A stretch of 17,177 nucleotides of DNA from Puniceicoccales bacterium. GTDB taxonomy: Bacteria; Verrucomicrobiota; Verrucomicrobiia; Opitutales; JAIRKQ01. The stretch lies in NCBI GenBank assembly GCA_031279395.1, contig JAITIO010000012.1, forward strand, positions 1-17,177. The letters run 5' to 3'. The first letter of the stretch is position 1; every line of letters begins with the position of its first letter. The position numbers and the translations under genes are program-made. Shown piece by piece: positions 7,390 to 14,163 of the stretch. The notes beneath the pieces were generated by a model. It worked only from the letters and a program-made list of their open reading frames with translations, was not told the origin of the DNA and did not search any database.

Positions 7390-8933
7390 TGCGACTTAAT
7401 ATTTTTAGTTCCTAGCCATTCCTTTGCCAATGTGTGCAACCTGTTTTCTTCCGATTCTTCCAGCATTTTCTTGGACGAAATGGAAGCCATGAGATTAACA
7501 AAATGCAAATTTGCGTATTCTTCCAATTCGACGGCAATCGTCGGAATCTTCTCCGCTGGAATCGTGTCAAAATAACCATTTTTCATCATCCAAAGCAGCA
7601 TGATTTGATTTTCAATGGGTTTTGGATGGAGGGATGCTTGTTTAAATAATTCCACGATCCGCGCCCCCCGGGCCAGTTTTACTTTTGTTTTCTCATCAAG
7701 GTCAGACCCAAATTGGGCAAATGCTGATAGTTCATAGTACTGACCCAATTCCAATTTTATTTGCCCGGCAACTTGCTTAAAACCCTTTACCTGAGCAGTT
7801 GACCCCACACGGGAAACGGAAATGCCAACGGAAATGGCAGGACGTACGCCACGGTTGAACAAATCAGCATCTAGAAATATTTGTCCATCCGTGATCGAAA
7901 TCACATTCGTTGGAATATACGCTGATACATCACCGGCCTGCGTTTCTATGAACGGTAGGGCCGTAAGAGAGCCGCCCCCATTTTCTTCATTCATTCTGGC
8001 AGCACGTTCCAAAAGTCGGGAATGTAAATAAAAAACATCACCCGGAAAGGCTTCTCGCCCTGCGGGACGTTTTAGGATCAATGAAAGTTGGCGGTACGCT
8101 ACGGCATGCTTCGAGAGGTCATCATAGACTATTAACGCATCCATTCCATTTTGCATGAACCATTCGCCAATGGCACAACCCGCATAGGGTGCGATGTATT
8201 GATTTGAAGCACTATCGGAAGCGGAAGATGACACAATAATTGTGTATTCAAGTGCATTAAATTCTTCCAACGTGTGAATCATTCGAGCTATGGTGGAATT
8301 TTTTTGTCCAATGGCCACATATACGGAATACACCGGACGAAATGTCGAGTCTCCACTGGCAAGCCCTTTGCGATTTATGTTTGCCTGGTTAATAATGGTA
8401 TCCACTGCGATGCTTCCTTTGCCCGTGGAACGATCACCGATGATAAGTTCTCTTTGCCCGCGTCCTATGGGGATCATGGAATCAATTGCTAAAATTCCAG
8501 TCTGCAATGGTTGATTGACAGCCTTTCTCGTCATAATACCGGGAGCGATGCGTTCTACCGGTAGAAAACTTTTACACCCAATGGGACCTTTGCCGTCAAT
8601 GGGATTTCCGAGTGCATCAATAACACGTCCGAGCAACTCCCTTCCAACCGGTACCGATAGCAATTTACCGGTAGTTTTTGCCTCATCCCCTTCCTTCAAT
8701 GATGAACTATCTCCGAGCAAAACGACGCCTACAATTTCTGTTTCAATATTTAGAGCGATTCCAAAAACATTGTTGGGAAATTCGATCATCTCATTGTACA
8801 TCGCCCTTGACATCCCATCAACGGTCGCAACCCCATCGGCAAGGGTTAAAATCTTACCAACATTTCTTATCTCAGTTTTGCAGGTTAAACTTGCAATTTC
8901 TTGCCTGATCTCACTTAAAATTTTATCAACCAT
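7386..8933 (-). CDS. atpA: F1F0 ATP synthase alpha subunit, with altered P-loop
   Basis: The 515-residue non-catalytic subunit of F1, first gene of the minus-strand operon. Clear blocks are VGKILTLADGVATVDGM, VPVGRELLGRVIDALGNPID, PIGRGQRELIIGDR and IPTNVISITDGQIFL; the arginine-finger block GISVSRVGS is intact. The P-loop (166-174) reads GDRSTGKGS, whereas the family has GDRQTGKT followed by Ala, Ser or Thr: the Thr that helps bind Mg-nucleotide is Gly173 here (codon GGA, plus-strand 8415-8417). The following codons stay in frame and conserved, so this is not a frameshift. The bases upstream of the ATG hold no clear Shine-Dalgarno. There is no atpH or atpF upstream; the next gene is a divergent radical-SAM gene. 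Confidence 0.96.
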   Translation of the reverse strand: MVDKILSEIRQEIASLTCKTEIRNVGKILTLADGVATVDGMSRAMYNEMIEFPNNVFGIALNIETEIVGVVLLGDSSSLKEGDEAKTTGKLLSVPVGRELLGRVIDALGNPIDGKGPIGCKSFLPVERIAPGIMTRKAVNQPLQTGILAIDSMIPIGRGQRELIIGDRSTGKGSIAVDTIINQANINRKGLASGDSTFRPVYSVYVAIGQKNSTIARMIHTLEEFNALEYTIIVSSSASDSASNQYIAPYAGCAIGEWFMQNGMDALIVYDDLSKHAVAYRQLSLILKRPAGREAFPGDVFYLHSRLLERAARMNEENGGGSLTALPFIETQAGDVSAYIPTNVISITDGQIFLDADLFNRGVRPAISVGISVSRVGSTAQVKGFKQVAGQIKLELGQYYELSAFAQFGSDLDEKTKVKLARGARIVELFKQASLHPKPIENQIMLLWMMKNGYFDTIPAEKIPTIAVELEEYANLHFVNLMASISSKKMLEESEENRLHTLAKEWLGTKNIKSQ

Positions 8934-9087
8934 TTTTTCCGGAGGATGTTAAATAACTGAACGTTAAATTCAATAAGAAACGGGTACAATTTTTAAAAAT
9001 AAACTAACTTTAAAAATAAATCAACCTTGCAATGTTTTTTGAATTTTCACATAGTAACTCACTCAACAATACACATATTAATGATCA
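8934..9087. promoter_or_regulatory. Divergent intergenic region, likely promoters of the F1 operon and nrdG-like gene
   Basis: This AT-rich stretch of 154 bases separates two genes transcribed away from each other, so it must hold at least one promoter in each direction unless the genes depend on distant starts. I see runs such as TTTTTAAAAATAAAC and ACTTTAAAAATAAATC but no convincing -35/-10 pair for either side. Confidence 0.4.
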
Positions 9088-9798
9088 ATGAAAATAGGTG
9101 GCATACAAAAAGTTTCTCTTATCGATTTTCCTGGCAGAATTTCCTGCGTCTTATTTACGCAAGGGTGCAACTTCTGTTGCTCGTTTTGCCATAATGAGTC
9201 CTTGGTTTTACCTGAAAAATTTGAACCTCCAATGGAGGAGAATGAAGTGCTTAATTTCCTAAACGCTAAAAGGGGAAAATTTGAAGCCGTAGTAATGTCC
9301 GGAGGAGAGCCCACTTTGCAGGGCGACTTGGAAGACTTTTTTAAAAAAGTAAAGGAGCTTGGCTTTCTGACAAAATTAGACACTAACGGCTCGCAGCCTG
9401 AAGTCTTGGACAGCCTATACAAGGCGAAATTGTTGGACTACGTTGCCATGGACATCAAGCACAGGTTTGAGAGGTATGCTGAAATCACCAACACTTCTGT
9501 TAACATTGACAACATAAAGCGATCCATAGATTTGATTAAAAACAGTGGGGTGGATTATGAATTTCGCACAACGGTCGTTCCAGCGTTTCATACATCCTAT
9601 GACATAAGGAGTATAATACTCCAATTGTCTGGAGCAAAACGGTTTGTTCTGCAAGAATTTATTCCAGAACACGCAATGAATAAGAATTTAAACAATGACG
9701 ACTCCATTTTTGCTCTCCAAAACAAAATCATCCTAAGAGACATAATTAGTTTTGGCAAGTCTCGCATAGAAGAGTTTAAAATTCGAGCGGTAAATTAG
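9088..9798 (+). CDS. Radical-SAM glycyl-radical activating enzyme, NrdG-like
   Basis: A 236-residue radical S-adenosylmethionine enzyme resembling anaerobic ribonucleoside-triphosphate reductase activating proteins (NrdG2 type). The N-terminus IGGIQKVSLIDFPGRISCVL is typical, and the CxxxCxxC cluster for the 4Fe-4S centre is Cys27, Cys31 and Cys34 (TQGCNFCCSFCHN). The SGGEPT motif is at 71-76 and contributes to SAM binding. YVAMDIKHRFERY and YEFRTTVVPAFH follow as usual. Its presumed partner, the glycyl-radical reductase NrdD, is not in the window, so the partner may lie elsewhere or be another glycyl-radical enzyme. No clear Shine-Dalgarno precedes the ATG. It is divergent from atpA. Confidence 0.88.
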   Translation: MKIGGIQKVSLIDFPGRISCVLFTQGCNFCCSFCHNESLVLPEKFEPPMEENEVLNFLNAKRGKFEAVVMSGGEPTLQGDLEDFFKKVKELGFLTKLDTNGSQPEVLDSLYKAKLLDYVAMDIKHRFERYAEITNTSVNIDNIKRSIDLIKNSGVDYEFRTTVVPAFHTSYDIRSIILQLSGAKRFVLQEFIPEHAMNKNLNNDDSIFALQNKIILRDIISFGKSRIEEFKIRAVN

Positions 9799-9874
9799 GT
9801 ATGATTTCGAAAATGTAATTTCTACTGAGGAAAGGAATAATTTGCTAAAAAATTTCCCCATGAATAAATAAAGA

Positions 9875-9901
9875 TTGACTAAATGCATATGTCCATAATA
9901 T
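9875..9901 (+). promoter_or_regulatory. Candidate promoter of the chaperone-effector unit
   Basis: TTGACT (9875-9880) is followed after 15 bases by TAATAT (9896-9901), about 30 bases before the chaperone ATG. The spacing is shorter than the usual 17, so this is only a candidate. A TAAGG just upstream of ATG 9930 could serve as a Shine-Dalgarno. Confidence 0.3.
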
Positions 9902-9929
9902 TTTTTCATCCTCAGTAAGGTTTTATATT

Positions 9930-10445
9930 ATGCCAATAGATACTTTTACAAATATCCTCTACGAGTTCGCAAGTAGGATAAATTTGTCGGGATTACAAAT
10001 TGATTCGTCTGGCTATTGCTGCTTAGATGTGGATCAGGGAACGCTTATCCATATAAAACACGAAAATAAGCGCGATTCCATGATATTTATTGCCGAAATC
10101 GGTCAAATTCCGGAAATCAATGCAGCAGCAGTATTGCGTTATTTGCTTCGAATGAACAACGATCCAGAGGAGAGCAAAGGGATGACTCTCTCATATAATA
10201 CGGAAAGCAACAATGCTGCCATTGGGTACCAATTTCCGTTGAGGTTTATGAATATAGATAAATTCGAAGAGTTTTTTAAAATATTCTTGGATGAAGTGGA
10301 TCGTTGGAAGCAAAAGATGGTCCTCTATATACAAGGGACACTACCAAAAGGAGAAGAGGCATCAGGTGGAGATAGCGAAGGGACATCATTTGCCATAGGT
10401 TCAACTTCCCAAGGAAGTATGCCCGAATTCGTAATAGGAGCATAA
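9930..10445 (+). CDS. Type III secretion chaperone, CesT/Tir-chaperone family
   Basis: A 171-residue protein with the layout of class I T3SS chaperones, which bind and keep an effector ready for export in the cytoplasm. It begins with a helix (FTNILYEFASRINLSGLQID), then strands with a CLDVDQGTLIHIKH hairpin, IFIAEIGQIPEINAAAVLRY with the LLRMNN motif (typical LL-x-x-N), then a GMTLSYN strand, IGYQFPLRFMNIDKFEEFFK and a Trp-containing last helix (VDRWKQKM). The roughly 30-residue tail is rich in Gly, Ser and acidic residues and is an extra beyond the usual fold. It sits directly upstream of the lipase-like gene, the usual place for a dedicated chaperone. The assignment rests on pattern likeness, not a search. 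Confidence 0.75.
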   Translation: MPIDTFTNILYEFASRINLSGLQIDSSGYCCLDVDQGTLIHIKHENKRDSMIFIAEIGQIPEINAAAVLRYLLRMNNDPEESKGMTLSYNTESNNAAIGYQFPLRFMNIDKFEEFFKIFLDEVDRWKQKMVLYIQGTLPKGEEASGGDSEGTSFAIGSTSQGSMPEFVIGA

Positions 10446-10448
10446 AGG

Positions 10449-10631
10449 ATGTGCAACCTGATGGAGGAAAGGACACTGGCCACCCAAAGTGCGGAACGGG
10501 AATGGGCAGAGGTGGCAAAGAAAAAGAAACAGCTGACGGACCTTAGACGGACGGTGGGTCAAGGAAGGCGGTCCCTGCTGTCGGCATGGTACGACGGTTC
10601 TCTCGCTGGCAAACAAACCATAGGGGCATGA
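10449..10631 (+). CDS. Short ORF in frame with the effector, ended by a single TGA
   Basis: A 60-codon open frame that starts 3 bases after the chaperone stop and has a good AGGAG eight bases upstream of its ATG. The protein is charged (SAEREWAEVAKKKKQLTDLR, then Arg-rich) and unlike any family I know. It ends at a TGA (10629-10631) that is in the same frame as the lipase-like gene, with no other stop before that gene at 10701. It is therefore either a separate small gene or the true 5' end of the effector gene, cut by a nonsense mutation. The DNA looks more GC-rich than the chaperone and effector genes on either side. Confidence 0.45.
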   Translation: MCNLMEERTLATQSAEREWAEVAKKKKQLTDLRRTVGQGRRSLLSAWYDGSLAGKQTIGA

Positions 10632-10700
10632 GAAGATGAATGGCATAGGAATAGGGGGCTGCAGATCATTGATTATAAAGTAATTGACAAATGTTGTCGT

Positions 10701-12287
10701 TTGTCTAAACTTGCCGCCATGATAGACATGGGCATTCTTTCGCAAATTTCTGACAATAAGTTCGCGAAACTTCAAACGGAAGGTGATCTTGAAGCCATTG
10801 GCTCAATTCAGAAAACTTTCGACGAAGCGACGATTAATTCAACGGATGAGGAAGTATCTGCCGCCAAAGATGATTTTATTATGCAGTGCAAACAGGTCAA
10901 ACAGGTTTTCAAGCTATCGGAGGTAAACAAACCAGGATTTGGTACGTATGCCTATGCAGCACTTACTTTCTTTTTTGTGGCTGTTGCCAACGCAATGGCG
11001 AAGGCATTTGGCAAGCCAGATATATTCAATGATGACCTGGTAAAAATTAAGGAAAAATGCGAGGACCTTTCGGAAGCTTGTGAAAAGTACGAAGCTCACA
11101 TAACAAAACGGAGTGACGAAGCACAGAAAAGACACGAAGCGTTCGGTTATTTCGTGGAATTAATCGAAAACATCTCGCCAGAAGTAATGGCTGCGATGAA
11201 ACTCGAAGATCGTATAAATTTTCTAATGGTGGCGGCTACCATTTCTTCAAATGACATCGGACCATGGCTGAGGGATATGCCAATTGAGACCTATGATCGC
11301 GTAATTGGGCCGGATTTAAGATCGCATTTTCCACATGGTGGAAACGAAGAGATGGATTTCTCGCCTGAAGCGATGAAGTCCCTTAGAGATGCACTAGACG
11401 GATCAAAAGTAGCATTACTTAGACAGCGAAAGCCCGTTTTAATCGAAAAACTCGATCTCACAAGCCCAGTCGTTCCAGGCTCGAAGATTACATGTGGTAT
11501 TTTTGTTAATAATCTTATACGATCGTTCTCTCAAAGTTCTTCGGATTCAGAAGAGACATTCAAAGAGGGTACACTGTCTGGAAAATACAGGCTTCAGGAT
11601 CAAAATGAAACTATGAGCGTTCAGGAAGCGGTAGCTCTAGGAATTATTCCACAGCGGCACAACTTTGAACCAAAGGCCAGGATCAGGCTACTCATCTTCA
11701 ATTTTTATGGCGTCAACACCCTAAAGAAAGGGATAGATGCTGCGAAAAATGTACTCGGTGGAAAATCAGAGGCTCTTGAAAGAGCAAATACGGTGATCGA
11801 CAATACCATTACAGAAGCGAAAAACAAAGCCGGGGACAACGAAGTCATTGTTCCATATTTCGTTGGCCACTCGATGGGAGGAATGCTGGCACAGGCGATG
11901 GCCGTCAAAAATAATGCCGGGTCTCTGACATTCAATCCACTTGGCATGGGTAATGAAACTGTAAAATACGTCGGAAGAGACAATGTCATAAATGCACATG
12001 CTTCCAACAGACACATGGCATTTTGTTCGGAAAATGATTGGCTCAATGGGCCTATGCGCAGAAATGTCATCGGAAACCAGTATTTGATGCCCCATGAAGA
12101 TCCCCATGGGATTGGAGGTTTATTCAATAGAAAGAATCGACACATACATAGTAATTACCATGAGCATTTTGTTAAAAATTGGCAGAAACAAAAATCTCAA
12201 GTACTTGAGGAATTGATTCGAACAATTCCATACCAGACCATTGTATCGCAGGTAAAGCATACGGACTTTTCGGAAAATGAAGGATGA
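10701..12287 (+). CDS. Lipase-like putative type III effector
   Basis: A 528-residue protein, probably secreted with help from the upstream chaperone. The C-terminal third resembles an alpha/beta-hydrolase lipase: strand and nucleophile elbow PYFVGHSMGGMLAQAMA with Ser391, then SLTFNPLGMG, then a likely acid Asp446 in FCSENDWLNG, and His candidates 483, 487 and 489 (HIHSNYHEHF). The N-terminal half is helical; residues 81-104 (GTYAYAALTFFFVAVANAMA, then KAFG) could insert in a membrane, and about 110-150 looks like a coiled coil. The listed start is a TTG; Met7 (10719) and Met10 (10728) are alternatives. None has a Shine-Dalgarno, while the in-frame ATG at 10449 has one, so the real gene may begin there and be broken by TGA. 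Substrate and secretion are inferred. Confidence 0.75.
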   Translation: MSKLAAMIDMGILSQISDNKFAKLQTEGDLEAIGSIQKTFDEATINSTDEEVSAAKDDFIMQCKQVKQVFKLSEVNKPGFGTYAYAALTFFFVAVANAMAKAFGKPDIFNDDLVKIKEKCEDLSEACEKYEAHITKRSDEAQKRHEAFGYFVELIENISPEVMAAMKLEDRINFLMVAATISSNDIGPWLRDMPIETYDRVIGPDLRSHFPHGGNEEMDFSPEAMKSLRDALDGSKVALLRQRKPVLIEKLDLTSPVVPGSKITCGIFVNNLIRSFSQSSSDSEETFKEGTLSGKYRLQDQNETMSVQEAVALGIIPQRHNFEPKARIRLLIFNFYGVNTLKKGIDAAKNVLGGKSEALERANTVIDNTITEAKNKAGDNEVIVPYFVGHSMGGMLAQAMAVKNNAGSLTFNPLGMGNETVKYVGRDNVINAHASNRHMAFCSENDWLNGPMRRNVIGNQYLMPHEDPHGIGGLFNRKNRHIHSNYHEHFVKNWQKQKSQVLEELIRTIPYQTIVSQVKHTDFSENEG

Positions 12288-12472
12288 TGTTGAAAAATGA
12301 TAATTACGAAACAACACTGAAACCGGCATATGATAACAGGGAACATCTGTGGAAGATGGGGGGTCCCCGTAAGGCAACCATTGCCATGGCGCCCGTGCTT
12401 GCGGGAACGCCTCGACAGGCTATTCGGCATCAAGTAGGAAGATGCCTTAATGAAAAACGAAAAACGTTTTGA
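12284..12472 (+). CDS. Small ORF coupled to the effector stop, unknown
   Basis: A 62-codon frame whose ATG overlaps the effector stop by four bases (ATGA), which allows coupled translation. The product is basic towards its end (PRQAIRHQVGRCLNEKRKTF) and I recognise no family. The section around 12355-12425 is visibly more GC-rich than its surroundings. It could be a small effector-associated protein or a random open frame left by an old insertion. Confidence 0.3.
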   Translation: MMLKNDNYETTLKPAYDNREHLWKMGGPRKATIAMAPVLAGTPRQAIRHQVGRCLNEKRKTF

Positions 12473-12529
12473 AGAGGACGATGCAAAATATACTTGACTG
12501 TGCCGCAAGATGTACCATTGTACAAGATT

Positions 12530-12775
12530 ATGGAAAGATATTGTGCCAGTGAATTTAGAAAAAATATGTTTAAGCTGCTTCCAAAGATCCAGAGCGGAGT
12601 GAAAATAATAATTACCCATAAGGATCATAATTATACAGTATCAAAAGATGACCCAGACGAAGAAATTTTTTTGAAATATACACGGTTGGTGGAAGAGGAA
12701 AACAAGAAATATCATTGTTTCGATGGTATGACAAGGGAATCAATAAAAGAGTCAATCGCACGGGGTAGGCTATGA
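12530..12775 (+). CDS. Antitoxin of a VapC-type pair, Phd/YefM-like
   Basis: A short protein of 81 residues from ATG 12530. Its N-terminus, ERYCASEFRKNMFKLLPKIQ, followed by SGVKIIITHKDHNYTV, resembles the DNA-binding fold of Phd/YefM antitoxins. The C-terminal part (DEEIFLKYTRLVEEE, then TRESIKESIARGRL) would be the toxin-binding tail. A TTG at 12494 would give 12 more residues, but the family usually begins close to the ASEFRKN motif, so I chose the ATG; neither has a strong Shine-Dalgarno. The stop overlaps the toxin start by four bases (ATGA), the usual antitoxin-toxin arrangement. Such antitoxins normally repress their own promoter. Confidence 0.7.
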   Translation: MERYCASEFRKNMFKLLPKIQSGVKIIITHKDHNYTVSKDDPDEEIFLKYTRLVEEENKKYHCFDGMTRESIKESIARGRL

Positions 12776-13155
12776 AAAATGAAGCAGTCATAGATGCGTC
12801 CTATTTGATTGAATTTATTGCATTTCCAACTTCTGAAAGGTTTTTGTGGCTCAGAAAAGGACATTTGTTTGCACCCGACGTAATCCGCTACGAATATAAT
12901 AATTTTTTTTGTAGCAGTATCGATAGGCTTATTAATGTTGAGCGTAAATGTAATCTAATTTATAGCCTAGGAATGCAATATGTTTCAATCGTAGGATTGG
13001 AAGAAGAAATACGCCGATTAGCGATATCAAATAAACTTACATTCTACGACGCTTCCTATTTGCATATTGCCATGGAAAAAGAAATTCCAATTGCAACCTA
13101 TGATAAAACTCTAATTCAGGCAGCGAAAAAAAAGAACATAGAACTAATGGAGTGA
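12772..13155 (+). CDS. VapC-type PIN-domain toxin
   Basis: A 127-residue PIN-domain ribonuclease toxin, which cuts RNA with a metal held by acidic residues. The four conserved acids are visible: Asp8 in AVIDASYLIEF, Glu41 in DVIRYEYNNFF, Asp93 in LTFYDASYLHIA and Asp111 in PIATYDKTLIQAA. Length is normal and the protein looks intact. It overlaps the antitoxin gene by four bases, which couples their translation. The gene ends in TGA. Confidence 0.85.
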   Translation: MKNEAVIDASYLIEFIAFPTSERFLWLRKGHLFAPDVIRYEYNNFFCSSIDRLINVERKCNLIYSLGMQYVSIVGLEEEIRRLAISNKLTFYDASYLHIAMEKEIPIATYDKTLIQAAKKKNIELME

Positions 13156-13180
13156 TTTCTCCATGGTCAATTTTCACAAT

Positions 13181-13195
13181 ACCTAGTTTCTAGGT
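13181..13195 (+). terminator. Weak hairpin with T-run after vapC
   Basis: A perfect 6-bp inverted repeat, ACCTAG and CTAGGT with loop TTT, is followed by TTTTG. The short stem makes it a weak candidate for ending the toxin-antitoxin transcript. A second hairpin at 13274-13295 (AGGAGG and CCTCCT, 10-base loop) is also followed by pyrimidines. Confidence 0.3.
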
Positions 13196-13332
13196 TTTGC
13201 ACAGTAGGTTTTGTCTCTAGGTAGTTTTCTGTGTGGTCGAGTAATTTTCGTCAAAATAGCTCAACCTACAAAGAGGAGGGAGCAATTTGCCTCCTTCTTC
13301 TAACCCGCTCAAGGCATGAGATCCTGGTAAGT

Positions 13333-13584
13333 TTATTTTTCGCGTTCCCAGCTACGGACATCCCCGGAGACAACCCATAGGGATCCATCCATTGTGCCCT
13401 GTTGCCAGTCAAAGTTTTCACATTTTACAAAATCTTCTTTGAAAGGTGGCGTTTCGTGCATGGCGAGGTGCCATCCCTGGGCGCAGTAGCAAAGTTTCTG
13501 GAGCTTTACCGTCGATATTTCGCCTCTGATGGTATCGAGAATATCGCGGGCAATGTCGAAAATGTTCACTATGATAGCTCCCAT
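13333..13584 (-). pseudogene. Truncated Panacea-domain protein (SocA/GepA-like)
   Basis: The 83-residue product (98 if started at the upstream ATG 13629) reads NIFDIARDILDTI, then STVKLQKLCYCAQGWHLAMH, then FVKCENFDWQQGTMDG. This matches the N-terminal half of Panacea-domain proteins (DUF4065), which act as antitoxins in many toxin-antitoxin loci. Family members are usually around 150 residues or more, so the C-terminal half is missing here; the frame ends at a TAA shortly after GDVRSWEREK. The first start has no good Shine-Dalgarno. No partner toxin is seen. It is probably a remnant but could be a short functional version. Confidence 0.55.
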
Positions 13585-13839
13585 GATGTCAAAAATGGAC
13601 AACTTTGCAAGATTGCAAAACCGTTGCATTTTCGCAGCGACCTTGTTGCGGTTGCCTTAAAAAGAGGGAACGCTGCGAGTGAACTAGTCATGATTAATAA
13701 TAGGATGAAAAAATAGACCACGTCAAGAAAGAAATAACATGAGTTTGTAATTTAATGCAATAATGGTTAGGAGCTAGGCCCTCGACTCATAAAAAAGAGA
13801 TCGACATTAGGGAGAAAAACGAAATGAGAAGTCTCTTCC
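13585..13839. other. Non-coding stretch between Panacea-like remnant and IS5 fragment
   Basis: No gene is supported here; the longest plus-strand frame is the opposite-strand shadow of the Panacea-like gene. The section at about 13771-13800 (GGAGCTAGGCCC and then TCGACTCATAAAAAAG) may be the remaining left end of the IS5-type element whose coding fragment begins at 13840, but I cannot match a partner inverted repeat. Confidence 0.3.
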
Positions 13840-13998
13840 ATGGCTAAAAGGAGGGCTTCTCCCAGGCATATTGGGCGAACGAAAGGAGGACTCGGCAGCA
13901 AGCTTCATGCCGTTTGCGATGGACATGGGAAACCGGTGCGATTGTTGCTGATAGCTGGAAATGTCAATGACATCGTCAGCAACATTTCCTTACTATGA
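13840..13998 (+). pseudogene. IS5-family transposase fragment
   Basis: A 52-codon frame reading RHIGRTKGGLGSKLHAVCDG followed by HGKPVRLLLIAGNVND, which is the conserved central block of IS5-type (IS427-like) DDE transposases, including the first catalytic Asp in the CDG motif. The usual N-terminal helix-turn-helix and the remaining two catalytic acids are absent, and it ends in TGA shortly after IVSNISLL. It is a short internal remnant and cannot be active. Confidence 0.75.
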
Positions 13999-14163
13999 AT
14001 TTGGTGACCAAATATTCTTCTCCAAAAAGTTCTGAATAGGTTAGACTGGGACTCATGAAAAGGAATGAACAGCGCAGTTGCGCTCAATTGAGAGTGCACA
14101 GAAATAAAATTTTCCAACGGAAGGTGGAGTAGCGACAAGCAGAGATGGAATATGTCAAATCCC

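Noticed and set aside
8515..8952. 145-codon plus-strand frame opposite the atpA start
   Set aside because: Antisense to conserved atpA codons and rich in Ser/Pro/Thr, as expected for a shadow frame.
10629..10631. TGA read as Trp or selenocysteine
   Set aside because: atpD, vapC and other genes here end in TGA, so the code is standard, and no SECIS-like hairpin directly after this TGA was apparent to me.
11705..12145. 146-codon minus-strand frame opposite the effector
   Set aside because: Antisense to the lipase-like gene, whose motifs are recognisable; the reverse frame shows none.
12481..12553. Short ORF starting at ATG 12481, with GAGGACG upstream
   Set aside because: Only about 22 codons, out of frame with the antitoxin, with no recognisable features.
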